This document shows positions 24,238-34,940 of a DNA stretch of 64,000 nt, one piece after another. The notes under the pieces are model-generated. The model saw nothing but the letters and a program-made list of their open reading frames with translations. It was not told the DNA's origin and searched no databases. Numbering within the stretch: the first letter of the stretch is position 1; the number at the start of each line of letters is the position of its first letter. The DNA comes from VXRJ01 sp964636705 (GTDB lineage Bacteria > Acidobacteriota > Vicinamibacteria > Vicinamibacterales > UBA8438), in NCBI GenBank assembly GCA_964636705.1, contig CAZWUJ010000005.1, positions 1 through 64,000 on the forward strand, written 5' to 3'. A program made the translations under genes and the position numbers.

Positions 24238-25755
24238 TTGAGATCGACCATGTGCCCGAGCGCCGGTGCGTCCACGCGGTCAGGCGCCGGTGTCCGGTCC
24301 GTCTGCCTGCTTCTGCTCGCGGCCGTAACGCAGGGAGCATGCGCGACGAATCCGGTGAGCGGAAGCCGCGAGCTGGTCTTCATGAGCGAGCGGCAGGAGA
24401 TCGAGGCAGGCCGCGAGGCGGACGCCATCATCCGGACCGAGATGGGGGTCTACGACGACCCGGCGCTGCAGCAGTACGTCGAGGAGGTGGCCTACGCGCT
24501 GGCCGGCGTATCGCACCGGCCGGAACTCCCCTGGACATTCACCGTCGTCGATTCGCCGGTCGTGAACGCGTTCGCCCTGCCGGGGGGCTTCATCTACCTG
24601 ACCCGCGGACTGATGGCCTACCTGAACGACGAGGCCGAGCTGGCGGGGGTGCTCGGCCATGAGATCGGCCACGTGACCGCCCGTCACTCCGTGCAGGCTT
24701 ACAGCCGTGCCGCCGGTGCGCAGGTGGGCCTGATCCTGGGGCAGATCTTCGTGCCGGGGATGCGTCCCCGCTACGGCCAGCCGAACGTGGCCGACGCCGC
24801 CTCGCAGGGTCTGGGCCTGCTGTTCCTCAGGTTCAGCCGGGATGACGAACGGCAGGCGGACCGGCTCGGCGCCGAGTACGCCGCGGCTTCGGGCTGGCAT
24901 CCCCGTGGTGTCGCGGACATGCTGACGACACTCGGGCGCATCGCCGACACGACAGACCGGCGCGGGACGCCGAACTGGCTCGCGACCCACCCGGAACCAC
25001 TGGACCGCGTCGCCGGGGTGGCCGGCACGGTGGACGGCCTCCTCGCGGACACGCCCGATCCGGGCGCGTTGCGCGTCGCGCGCGACGACTACCTGCGGCG
25101 CATAGACGGGCTGATCTTCGGCGACAACCCGGAGCAGGGGATTGTCCGGGGCAGCGAGTTCCTTCACCCGGAGATGCGTTTCGCGCTCACCTTCCCGCCG
25201 GGCTGGGAGGTGCAGAACAGTCCGGAGATGGTAGTGGCCCGCGAGCCGGGCCAGGACCGCTACATGCTGCTGCAACTGGCGGAGGATACTGGCCGCGGCC
25301 TGGCGCAAATCGCGGACTCGGAGATGGAGGCGGCCGGATTTCGCCAGGCGCAAGGGGGGACGACCGACATCAACGGCCTCGACGCCTATCTGGGCACCTG
25401 GACGCAGAACGTGCGCGGGATGGGTGAGACGGTGGCGCGTGTCGCCTGCATCCGGTCAGGGGGACTGATCTACCTGTTCGGCGCCTTCGTGCCCCTGGAG
25501 GCCTTCGACCGGGTGGAGCGCGAGGTCCACGCAAGCCTGCGATCGTTCCGGGAGTTGACGGAGGGCGAAGCGGATGCAATCCGGCCGAATCGGATCGCCG
25601 TTCATACCGTGCGCGATGGAGAGACCTGGCAGAGCATCGCGCAGCAGGCGGGCGGAGAGATAGTGACGGCACGGACACTGGCGGTCATGAACGGGTTTCC
25701 GCCGAACGAACAGCCATTGGCAGGGGACGTGATCAAGATCGTGACAGCCGGCTGA
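24238..25755 (+). CDS. M48-family metalloprotease lipoprotein with LysM-like tail
   Basis: 505 aa from TTG 24238, chosen because GGAG (24228-24231) sits 6 nt before it; ATG 24250 would be 18 nt away. A signal with lipobox-like TQGAC places the Cys near residue 37. The M48 zinc site is HEIGH at 141-145, with the third ligand in ERQADRLGAEYA. This is the BepA/YfgC-like class that acts on outer-membrane protein assembly. The C-terminal ~45 residues (VRDGETWQSIAQ...GDVIKIV) look like a LysM-type module. Convergent with the NlpC/P60 gene; their stops form an inverted repeat. Confidence 0.83.
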   Translation: MRSTMCPSAGASTRSGAGVRSVCLLLLAAVTQGACATNPVSGSRELVFMSERQEIEAGREADAIIRTEMGVYDDPALQQYVEEVAYALAGVSHRPELPWTFTVVDSPVVNAFALPGGFIYLTRGLMAYLNDEAELAGVLGHEIGHVTARHSVQAYSRAAGAQVGLILGQIFVPGMRPRYGQPNVADAASQGLGLLFLRFSRDDERQADRLGAEYAAASGWHPRGVADMLTTLGRIADTTDRRGTPNWLATHPEPLDRVAGVAGTVDGLLADTPDPGALRVARDDYLRRIDGLIFGDNPEQGIVRGSEFLHPEMRFALTFPPGWEVQNSPEMVVAREPGQDRYMLLQLAEDTGRGLAQIADSEMEAAGFRQAQGGTTDINGLDAYLGTWTQNVRGMGETVARVACIRSGGLIYLFGAFVPLEAFDRVEREVHASLRSFRELTEGEADAIRPNRIAVHTVRDGETWQSIAQQAGGEIVTARTLAVMNGFPPNEQPLAGDVIKIVTAG

Positions 25756-25795
25756 CCTGAGACGAACGCTCGCTCCTGATGTCGGGTCAGCCGGC
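25747..25795. terminator. inverted repeat formed by two convergent gene ends
   Basis: Perfect 11-bp arms (25747-25757 and 25785-25795) include the last two sense codons and stop of each gene (Ala-Gly-stop and the next CC on both strands). The 27-nt loop has no T tract. It may act as a two-way terminator. Confidence 0.45.
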
Positions 25796-26323
25796 GGCGA
25801 CGTACCGGCGGACGCCGAGAAAACGCTGCCGCCAGTAGCGCGCGTCGAGTTCATCCACGCGGACGTGGCTTCCCCGGGTCGGAGCGTGGACGAACTGGCC
25901 TTCGCCGATCGCCAGGCCGACGTGCGAGGGTCCTGGGGCGATAGTCGTGAAGAAGACCAGATCACCGGGTTGCAGACGGTCCGGATTGACGGGACGTCCA
26001 TCGCGGTACTGCTCCGCGGCGGTCCGGGGCAGTCTGACGCCATGCTGGGCGAAGACGTACTGGGTGAAGCCGCTGCAGTCGAAGCCGCCCGGCGCTACTC
26101 CTCCGGTCAGGTAGGGCGCGCCTTGCAGCGCAAGTGCGGTGCGGACTATGCGGCCGGCGCTCCCCGGGTGCGCCTCGGCTCCGGGGTCCGCCGCGTCAGG
26201 CGCCGGCGTCCAACTGGGTGGCATGCCCGGCCGGGGGAACGGCGCCGGCCGGGGGCCGCTCGAGGCGCAGGCCGTTCCCAGTAGAACCAGGCAGACTACC
26301 GCCGCGCCGCGACCTGTGCGCAT
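25787..26323 (-). CDS. NlpC/P60 cell-wall peptidase lipoprotein
   Basis: 178 aa. Lipobox LLGTAC with Cys19; a Pro-rich linker to about residue 50; then a C40 (NlpC/P60) papain-like domain with catalytic Cys83 (FDCSGF), His134 (SHVGLAIG) and His146 (FVHAPT). The usual role is cleavage of D-Glu-mDAP bonds in peptidoglycan peptides. Lipid anchoring suggests the inner face of the outer membrane. The minimal one-domain length resembles E. coli Spr/MepS. The start is preceded at 8 nt by a GATAGT box. Confidence 0.87.
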   Translation of the reverse strand: MRTGRGAAVVCLVLLGTACASSGPRPAPFPRPGMPPSWTPAPDAADPGAEAHPGSAGRIVRTALALQGAPYLTGGVAPGGFDCSGFTQYVFAQHGVRLPRTAAEQYRDGRPVNPDRLQPGDLVFFTTIAPGPSHVGLAIGEGQFVHAPTRGSHVRVDELDARYWRQRFLGVRRYVAAG

Positions 26324-26331
26324 CGCTGGAG

Positions 26332-26337
26332 ACTATC
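26332..26337 (-). promoter_or_regulatory. -10-like box (GATAGT) for the NlpC/P60 gene
   Basis: The box ends 8 nt before ATG 26323. TAGTCT, shifted by 2 nt, is an alternative hexamer. Confidence 0.3.
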
Positions 26338-26421
26338 GGACGCACTATCCGGAGACTGCAGGCGGCGGCTCCTTGCCGGCAGCTAACTTACGTGCATGCA
26401 ATGCGTTACACGTACGCAAGG

Positions 26422-26451
26422 TTGACACCGCAGCGGCCGGTCGGTCAGAAT
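26422..26451 (+). promoter_or_regulatory. promoter TTGACA-N18-CAGAAT for the HNH gene
   Basis: Consensus -35 TTGACA (26422-26427), 18-bp spacer and a 4/6 -10 (26446-26451). The spacer to GTG 26535 leaves a leader of about 75 nt. The region just upstream (26390-26420) has overlapping short palindromes (GTGCAC/CGTACG-like) of unknown role. Confidence 0.5.
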
Positions 26452-26534
26452 AAGCGGTTAAATACCTGCACCAGCCGGCCAGTGCTGCAGGTGAATGTTG
26501 TCGGGACGGGCTGAACGGGCGGACGAGGCAGACG

Positions 26535-27068
26535 GTGGAACAGACGCTGCTGTTGAACGCGACGTACGAACCGCTTAAGGTCGTCGACTGGCGGAAGGCG
26601 ATCACCATGCTCTGCCAGGGCAAGGTGGAAGTGGTTTCCGAGTACGACCGCGAGATCCGCTCGGTTTCCGTCACTTTCAAGCTCCCGTCGGTGATCCGCC
26701 TGCTGCGCTACATCACGATGAAGCGGCGCCTCGACGAGGTGCCGTTCTCGCGGGTGAACATCTACGCGCGAGACGACCACACCTGCCAGTATTGCGGCAG
26801 GGAGTTCCCGGTCGGAGACCTGACCTTCGATCACGTGGTGCCGGTCTCCCAGGGAGGCCGCAAGAGCTGGGAGAACATCGTTACCTCCTGCATCCGGTGC
26901 AACCGGAGGAAGGGTGGGCGTACGCCCGCCGAGGCGGGTATGCATGTGATTCGCACGCCCGAGCGGCCGACCCGATCGCCCACCGTCAGGCTCACGTTCG
27001 GCCTCCGGAACGCGCCGGAGAGTTGGCGCGACTACCTCTATTGGAACGTCGAGCTGGACGAGACCTGA
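26535..27068 (+). CDS. HNH endonuclease
   Basis: 177 aa from GTG 26535. The N-terminal ~75 residues (LLLNATYEPLKVVDWRKAI...) are typical of a stand-alone bacterial HNH family found widely in actinobacteria, deltaproteobacteria and acidobacteria. The HNH core has zinc-type pairs C84-C87 (CQYC) and C119-C122 (CIRC), the catalytic DH at 99-100 (FDHVVP), N114 and N123. No methylase or other restriction genes lie beside it, and the family is often core-genome, so a repair or housekeeping role is as likely as defence. Confidence 0.85.
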   Translation: MEQTLLLNATYEPLKVVDWRKAITMLCQGKVEVVSEYDREIRSVSVTFKLPSVIRLLRYITMKRRLDEVPFSRVNIYARDDHTCQYCGREFPVGDLTFDHVVPVSQGGRKSWENIVTSCIRCNRRKGGRTPAEAGMHVIRTPERPTRSPTVRLTFGLRNAPESWRDYLYWNVELDET

Positions 27069-27108
27069 CGCTCGCTGCCGTCGCGCCCGTCCGGCCGCGG
27101 GCATCCGG

Positions 27109-27114
27109 TATAGT
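27109..27114 (+). promoter_or_regulatory. -10 box (TATAGT) for the PQQ dehydrogenase gene
   Basis: TATAGT (5/6) ends 6 nt before GTG 27121. A leaderless start is likely. Confidence 0.45.
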
Positions 27115-27120
27115 GTCGGC

Positions 27121-28539
27121 GTGGGCCACAGGTCAATCGTCAGCCTTGTCTCGGCGGCGGCATTGTCGGCGGCCGCGGTGGCGGCCGGCCAGACCACCAA
27201 CGATCCGTTCCGCGAACCGATTCCGGCGGACGACGCGGTAATCACGGTCGGCGTCGTCGAGTTCGCCACGCTGCCGTTCGTCGACGGCGAGGCCCCGCGA
27301 ATGATGCGGCTGGTGAATGAGCCGGGGACGGGGCGGCTGTTCGTGAACGACATGCGCGGCCTCGTCTACACCGTCAGCTACGACGGCGGGACGGTGACCG
27401 AGTATCTCGATCTGACCGACCCCCGGTGGGGCCTCGACATCGAGGCGTCCCGCCGGGAGCGGGGCTTCCAGAGCTTCGCGCTGCACCCGCAGTTCGGAAT
27501 GTCCGGCACGCCGGGCTACGGCAAGCTCTACGCCTACACGGACACGAGCAATACGGCGCCGCCAGCGGACTTCGTGCCCAACGGGGGCTCCGACGCCCAG
27601 GACACCATCCTGCTGGAGTGGGCGGCAGCGGATCCCGCGGGCGCGGTCTACGACGGCGGTCCGCCCCGCGAGTTGCTGCGCATGGAGCAGCCATTCCGCA
27701 ACCACAATGGCGGACAGCTCGGCTTCAATCCCCTCGCTGAACCCGGCGGACCCGACTACGGACTCCTGTACATCGGCTCGGCGGACGGCGGCAGTGGCGG
27801 CGACCCGCTCGACGTCTCGCAGAATCTCGGGTCCATCCTGGGCAAGATCCTGCGCATCGACCCGTTGGGGACGAACAGCGCCAACGGGCAGTACGGCATA
27901 CCCGACGACAATCCGTTCGCGAACGACGGCGACTCCGCCACGCTCGGCGAGATCTATGCCTATGGCGTGCGCAATCCACAGAGGTTTGCCTGGGACGAGC
28001 GGAACGGCAACCTGTTCATGGCGGACATCGGCCAGAACATCGTCGAAGAGATCAGTCTGGTGCCGCGGGGCGGTAACCTCGGCTGGAGCGACTGGGAGGG
28101 AAGCTTCCGGTTCATCAGCCGCCAGGAAGTCAGCCTCGTCGACCCGCGCGGCGAGGCCGGGCTTTCGTACCCGGTAGTGGAGTACGGCCAGCTCGATCCG
28201 CTTTTCCAGCCCAGCTCCATGGCTACCGGACTCGTCGTCTACCGGGACGACGCCGTGCCACAGCTTAGGGACCTGGTGCTCTTCGGAGACGGACCGAGCG
28301 GCGAGGTCTTCTACTTTTCCGCCGACGATCTCCCCGAGGGGGGGCAGGACGCGATGCGCCGTGTTCTCTTCCGCGACGGGGGCGGGACCAGGACGTTGCT
28401 GCAGTTGGTCCAGGAGAGGAACGTCAACCAGGGCCGGTCGCCCGCCACTCGGGCCGACGTACGCATCGATGCAGGGCCCGACGGACAGATTTTCTTGCTG
28501 AACAAGCACGACGGCGTCATCCGCCGGCTCGTACCGTAG
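27121..28539 (+). CDS. PQQ-dependent sugar dehydrogenase (soluble GDH/Asd type)
   Basis: 472 aa from GTG 27121 with a signal peptide (SAAALSAAAVAAGQ). It is a six-bladed beta-propeller of the soluble aldose dehydrogenase/sorbosone dehydrogenase family, with FQSFALHPQFG, NHNGGQLGFNP, DPLGTN, YGVRNPQRFAWD and ADIGQNIVEEI, the blocks that line the PQQ site. It oxidises sugars or similar alcohols in the periplasm using PQQ and Ca2+. The substrate is not readable. The next gene starts 9 nt downstream and is also a propeller protein, so they are probably cotranscribed. Confidence 0.85.
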   Translation: MGHRSIVSLVSAAALSAAAVAAGQTTNDPFREPIPADDAVITVGVVEFATLPFVDGEAPRMMRLVNEPGTGRLFVNDMRGLVYTVSYDGGTVTEYLDLTDPRWGLDIEASRRERGFQSFALHPQFGMSGTPGYGKLYAYTDTSNTAPPADFVPNGGSDAQDTILLEWAAADPAGAVYDGGPPRELLRMEQPFRNHNGGQLGFNPLAEPGGPDYGLLYIGSADGGSGGDPLDVSQNLGSILGKILRIDPLGTNSANGQYGIPDDNPFANDGDSATLGEIYAYGVRNPQRFAWDERNGNLFMADIGQNIVEEISLVPRGGNLGWSDWEGSFRFISRQEVSLVDPRGEAGLSYPVVEYGQLDPLFQPSSMATGLVVYRDDAVPQLRDLVLFGDGPSGEVFYFSADDLPEGGQDAMRRVLFRDGGGTRTLLQLVQERNVNQGRSPATRADVRIDAGPDGQIFLLNKHDGVIRRLVP

Positions 28540-28548
28540 CGGCAAGGC

Positions 28549-29544
28549 ATGCCCGAACCGCACATCGCGGCCCTCCGGCCGCCGCGCGCGGTCGCCGGCG
28601 CGCGCGTCGTGATCGAGGGAGAACACCTGCTCCAGGGCGGATCCGGCGGATTGCCGCCGGAAATCCACTTCGGCGATCAGCCGGCGCGTCCTGTTCTCCT
28701 GTCCGATCGCTCGGTCACGGTGTTAGTTCCCTCTGGACTGCGAGGCGGGCGCACTCCTGTGGGGATGCGCAACGGCGGCGGTCCGGGCGGTGCGGCGTTC
28801 GTCGACATTGGTCGCGTGGCGGCGACCGGACTGCACCAGGTGGATAGTCCGGTGATCGCATCCGACGGCACCCTGTTCGTCACCTATAGCGGCGCACGCG
28901 GCGAGCGTTCTCCCGTGTCGATCTTCCGGATCCGGGCGGACGGCTACCGTGAGCCTTTCGTCACCGGCATCGTCAACGCGACGTCGCTGGCGCTGGCGCC
29001 GGACGGGCGCCTGTATGTCTCGAGCCGCTCGGAGGGGGCCATCTACCGGGTGGCCGACGACGGATCGTACGACCTCGTGGTGAAGGACCTGGGAATCGCC
29101 TGCGGACTCGCCTTCAGCCCCGACGGCACGCTGTACGTGGGCGATCGGTCCGGCACGATCTTCCGGATTGGGAGCGCCGGCCGGGCGACGCCGTTCGCCC
29201 AGTTGCCGGCGAGCATCGCGGCGTTCCACCTTGCGTGGGGCCCGGATGACGGGCTGTACGTTACCGGCCCGACGCTCGCGACGCGGGACGGCGTCTACCG
29301 AATCGACCGGACCGGCGCGGTGGATCAGGTGGCATCCGGTTTCGGGAGGCCTCAGGGACTCAACTTCCACCCCGATGGCGCGCTGCATGTGGTGGAGGCG
29401 CTGGCGGGCGCGAGCGGGCTCTACCGCCTGTCGAGGGACGGAAGCCGCGCGCTCGTGCTGTCGGCGCCGAACCTGGTGGGTGTGGCGTTCGACAAGGCCG
29501 GCGCACCGGTGGCGGCGACGGCGGATACCGCGTACGCGTGGTAG
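28549..29544 (+). CDS. IPT/TIG plus NHL/SMP-30-like beta-propeller protein
   Basis: 331 aa. Residues 1-85 look like an IPT/TIG immunoglobulin-like domain (IAALRPPRAVAGARVVIEGEHL). Residues about 90-331 are repeats of the NHL/gluconolactonase-like type (LALAPDGRLYVSS, LAFSPDGTLYVGD, LNFHPDGALHVVE). No signal peptide is visible, which is odd for this architecture. A lactonase role next to a sugar dehydrogenase would make sense (dehydrogenase gives a lactone, lactonase opens it), but catalytic metal residues were not confirmed, so this is inference. Confidence 0.7.
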   Translation: MPEPHIAALRPPRAVAGARVVIEGEHLLQGGSGGLPPEIHFGDQPARPVLLSDRSVTVLVPSGLRGGRTPVGMRNGGGPGGAAFVDIGRVAATGLHQVDSPVIASDGTLFVTYSGARGERSPVSIFRIRADGYREPFVTGIVNATSLALAPDGRLYVSSRSEGAIYRVADDGSYDLVVKDLGIACGLAFSPDGTLYVGDRSGTIFRIGSAGRATPFAQLPASIAAFHLAWGPDDGLYVTGPTLATRDGVYRIDRTGAVDQVASGFGRPQGLNFHPDGALHVVEALAGASGLYRLSRDGSRALVLSAPNLVGVAFDKAGAPVAATADTAYAW

Positions 29545-29568
29545 CATGGACCGTTTGGGTACTCGGCG

Positions 29569-32433
<2,865 letters not shown>

Positions 32434-32531
32434 TCGAGGCATGTCAGGGAGCGCCGGGTGCAGATGGGGGTAATCATGGGAAGCCGACAGAAAAAACGAG
32501 CACGGCAAGGTGGCTGCGAGACCCTGGAATA

Positions 32532-32540
32532 TGGTATAAA
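32532..32540 (+). promoter_or_regulatory. extended -10 promoter (TGgTATAAA) for lpxC
   Basis: TG, one base, then TATAAA is a good extended -10 that needs no strong -35. It would give a leader of about 115 nt before ATG 32665. The 231-nt gap after uvrA holds no other gene. An open frame continues upstream of lpxC through it, but the sequence is not LpxC-like. Confidence 0.5.
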
Positions 32541-32664
32541 CACTTCCCAATTGGGGGGGAACGGCAGCGTCGCAACGGCCGCTGCCCGTTTGGCACGAGC
32601 CATAAACAGGAGTAGCGACGCTTGCCAGACCGCTTGGGTCCGCGGTGGGAAACGGCCGGCAGGA

Positions 32665-33582
32665 ATGACGCCCCAACGAACACTTAGCCGGTCGGTTTCG
32701 TGCTCCGGCATCGGGTTGCACTCTGGGCGGAAGGTCACCCTCCGCATCAAGCCCGCTCCTGCTGATCACGGCATTCGCTTCCGGCGGCTCGATCTCAACG
32801 GTCTTGAGGTGCCAGCGGAGGCGGATCGGATTTCCGGTCTCTCCTACGCCACGGCACTCGCGCAGGATGCGGCATCGGTCGGCACGGTAGAACATCTGCT
32901 CGCCGCCTTCGTCGGCATGGGCGTCGACAACGCTGCGGTCGAGTTGAATGCCGCCGAGGTGCCGATCATGGATGGCAGCGCGGCGTCGTTCGTCTACCTC
33001 ATTCACGAGGCGGGCGTCAGGACGTTGAGCGCGGCGCGGCGGTTCCTGAAGGTGGCGCGGCCGATTGTCCTCTCGAAGGGCGACAAGCGCATCGCCGTCT
33101 ATCCGTCCGACCATTTCAAGGTGACCTACAGCATCAGCTTCGATCATCCGCTGCTACGGCACCAGTCGCGGACGCAGCAGATCACCGAAGACTCGTTCGC
33201 CGAGGAGATCGCGCCGGCGCGCACGTTCGGCTTCCTGAAAGAGGTCGAACAGATGCGCCAGAAGGGGCTCGCGCTCGGCGGCTCGCTCGACAACGCGATA
33301 GTGCTGGGGGAGACCGGCGTGTTGAACAACACGCTCCGGTTCGAGGACGAGTTCGTCCGGCACAAGATTCTGGATGTCATCGGGGATCTGGCGCTGGTCG
33401 GCCATCCGATCATCGGCCACGTCGTGGCCCACCGGGCAGGTCATGCTCTGCACGCTGGCTTCGCGCAGAGGATCCTGCAGGAATCGGAGGCTTGGCATCT
33501 GGTCGACGCGCCGCTCGCGCCGGCGCCAGACGAGTCGGTGGTGCCGGAGACGGTTGCCGGCACGCAGGCGGTCAAGAGCTGA
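32665..33582 (+). CDS. lpxC: UDP-3-O-acyl-N-acetylglucosamine deacetylase
   Basis: 305 aa from ATG 32665, exactly the classic length. The enzyme is the committed, zinc-dependent step of lipid A synthesis in the cytoplasm. Visible are QRTLSRSVSCSGIGLHSG at the start, VGTVEHLLAA (zinc His), PIMDGSAASFV, RHKILDVIGDLAL (zinc His and Asp) and GHALH near the end (general catalytic His). Its presence shows an LPS-making outer membrane. The frame stays open for 69 codons upstream, but homology begins at this ATG. Convergent with the small stress-operon gene. Confidence 0.95.
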   Translation: MTPQRTLSRSVSCSGIGLHSGRKVTLRIKPAPADHGIRFRRLDLNGLEVPAEADRISGLSYATALAQDAASVGTVEHLLAAFVGMGVDNAAVELNAAEVPIMDGSAASFVYLIHEAGVRTLSAARRFLKVARPIVLSKGDKRIAVYPSDHFKVTYSISFDHPLLRHQSRTQQITEDSFAEEIAPARTFGFLKEVEQMRQKGLALGGSLDNAIVLGETGVLNNTLRFEDEFVRHKILDVIGDLALVGHPIIGHVVAHRAGHALHAGFAQRILQESEAWHLVDAPLAPAPDESVVPETVAGTQAVKS

Positions 33583-33606
33583 CGCGTCCGACGCTGCCCC
33601 TTCGGT

Positions 33607-33891
33607 TCAGTCCGATCCCTCTTCCACCGGCAGCTTGCGCAGGTAGGCGCCGAGCTTCTCGTTCTCGTACGTGACGGAGTTGAGAAAGAGGCTCTCGACG
33701 AGGTACGTGCGCCACTCATCCGTGCTCATCTGATCGAGCAATGTGCTGATTTCCTGCATCACATCCTCGAAGCTGTAGTCGAGGCCGCGGCGGGAGTGCA
33801 ACTCGCGGTAGAGCGCTTCGAGAACCGCCAGCAGGTCGCCGTCCAGCGCTATCTCGGTTCCGGAACTGGTCTTGATCGTCCGCATCGTCAC
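33607..33891 (-). CDS. 94-aa protein coupled to STAS/sigma operon, unknown
   Basis: 94 aa from GTG 33891, which overlaps the STAS stop as GTGA. It is acidic and mainly helical (DLLAVLEALYRELHSRRGLDYSFEDVMQEISTLLDQM), with no signal peptide and no known motif. Last gene of the sigma-STAS operon. Its strict coupling suggests a partner in the same regulatory switch, perhaps an anti-sigma or adaptor, but nothing in the sequence shows this. Confidence 0.65.
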   Translation of the reverse strand: MTMRTIKTSSGTEIALDGDLLAVLEALYRELHSRRGLDYSFEDVMQEISTLLDQMSTDEWRTYLVESLFLNSVTYENEKLGAYLRKLPVEEGSD

Positions 33892-34229
33892 TCCCCAAAG
33901 CTGTCGACCGCGGTCGACTCGTCCGGATGCAGCTCGATGAACCGGTGGGCGCCGGTCATCGTCAGCATCGTCTCTACACGTTGCTGCACGCCGGCCAGCT
34001 TGATGGCGCCTTCCACCCTGTCCGCCTGCCGGTACAGATCCATCAGGCAGCCGATCGTCGCGCTGTCGACATAGACCACCTGAGATAGGTCGATGACCAC
34101 CTGCCGGTCACCGCCGGAGAGCAGGCCGGCGACCGCTTCGGCAAAGCCGGACAGCGCCTGGTAGGTCATCTTCGGTTCGCCGACGCGAACCACCACGGCC
34201 GCGCCGACTCTGTCAGTCGTCAGCTTCAT
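33888..34229 (-). CDS. STAS-domain anti-sigma factor antagonist
   Basis: 113 aa, one STAS domain. The phosphorylatable site DSATIG is present with Ser56, and the preceding strand QVVIDLSQVVYV is canonical. In known partner-switching systems, the unphosphorylated STAS protein binds a kinase-type anti-sigma factor and frees sigma. The start overlaps the sigma-factor stop as ATGA. No HATPase anti-sigma/kinase gene or PP2C phosphatase is in the window. Confidence 0.85.
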   Translation of the reverse strand: MKLTTDRVGAAVVVRVGEPKMTYQALSGFAEAVAGLLSGGDRQVVIDLSQVVYVDSATIGCLMDLYRQADRVEGAIKLAGVQQRVETMLTMTGAHRFIELHPDESTAVDSFGE

Positions 34230-34864
34230 GAGCCTTCTCCCTGCCGGGATGCGCCGCCTGGCACAGCCGCCGTGTTGCCCCGCTGGCGTTCCAGGCGGAC
34301 CACCTGCCGCGCGAGCTCACGGCGTCCCCGGTTGATGCGTGACTTGACCGTCCCGTCCGGCAACTTCAGGCGGGCGGCGATCTCCTGGTACGACAGTTCC
34401 TGTATGTCCCGTAGCGTTACCGCCGTCCGAAGCGTCTCCGGCAGCGCACTGAGCGCGTCGCGCAGCAGTGCCCGCCGGTCGAAACGCTCGAGCCGTCCAT
34501 GAGGGTCGAGACCGGTCGAAACGGGCGACAGTTCGCCGGCATCCACCCGGTGATCGACGGTCTCGCGCTCGCGCCGGACGCGCCGGTAGTGGTCGATGCA
34601 AAGGTTCCGGCTGATGCTGACGATCCAGGTGCTGAAATTGGCGCGGCGGTCGAAAGTGGCCAGCGCCTTGAAGACCTTCAGGAATATCTCCTGAGTCAGG
34701 TCCTCGGCCTCGTCATGGCGTCCGACGAACTGGTACGCCACGTGGAATACCCGCTTGCGGTAGCGTTCCACGATCAAGGCCCACGCCTCCTGATCCCCTT
34801 CGAGGCAGGCGGCGATCAGTGCGTCGGTCTCTTCGGCGACCGGGGGCGTCAGCGCGTCGGACAC
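34226..34864 (-). CDS. ECF-type RNA polymerase sigma factor
   Basis: 212 aa from GTG 34864; a longer form from ATG 34942 is possible. Region sigma2 has DEAEDLTQEIFLKVFKAL and FSTWIVSISRNLCIDHYRR. Region sigma4 has LPETLRTAVTLRDIQELSY and the helix-turn-helix IAARLKLPDGTVKSRINRGR. There is no sigma3, so it is ECF (RpoE-like). The GTG start is favoured because a TACACT box lies 8 nt upstream and family homology starts only after it. It is the first gene of a three-gene overlapping operon with a STAS protein, an unusual partner for an ECF factor. Confidence 0.85.
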   Translation of the reverse strand: MSDALTPPVAEETDALIAACLEGDQEAWALIVERYRKRVFHVAYQFVGRHDEAEDLTQEIFLKVFKALATFDRRANFSTWIVSISRNLCIDHYRRVRRERETVDHRVDAGELSPVSTGLDPHGRLERFDRRALLRDALSALPETLRTAVTLRDIQELSYQEIAARLKLPDGTVKSRINRGRRELARQVVRLERQRGNTAAVPGGASRQGEGS

Positions 34865-34872
34865 GGGCGGCA

Positions 34873-34878
34873 AGTGTA
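34873..34878 (-). promoter_or_regulatory. -10-like box (TACACT) for the ECF sigma gene
   Basis: TACACT ends 8 nt before GTG 34864, consistent with a leaderless start at that codon rather than at ATG 34942. Confidence 0.35.
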
Positions 34879-34940
34879 CAATTCCTCGCGGCCGCGGGAG
34901 ATCGTCCCTCGCGAGCCGCGCAAGGCGCTCCCGCACATCC

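Noticed and set aside
26535..27068. HNH gene as part of a restriction or CRISPR system
   Set aside because: No methyltransferase, helicase or cas gene is nearby, and this HNH subtype is common in core genomes.
27133..28668. 511-codon minus-strand open frame opposite the PQQ dehydrogenase
   Set aside because: Antisense shadow; runs across two well-supported plus-strand genes.
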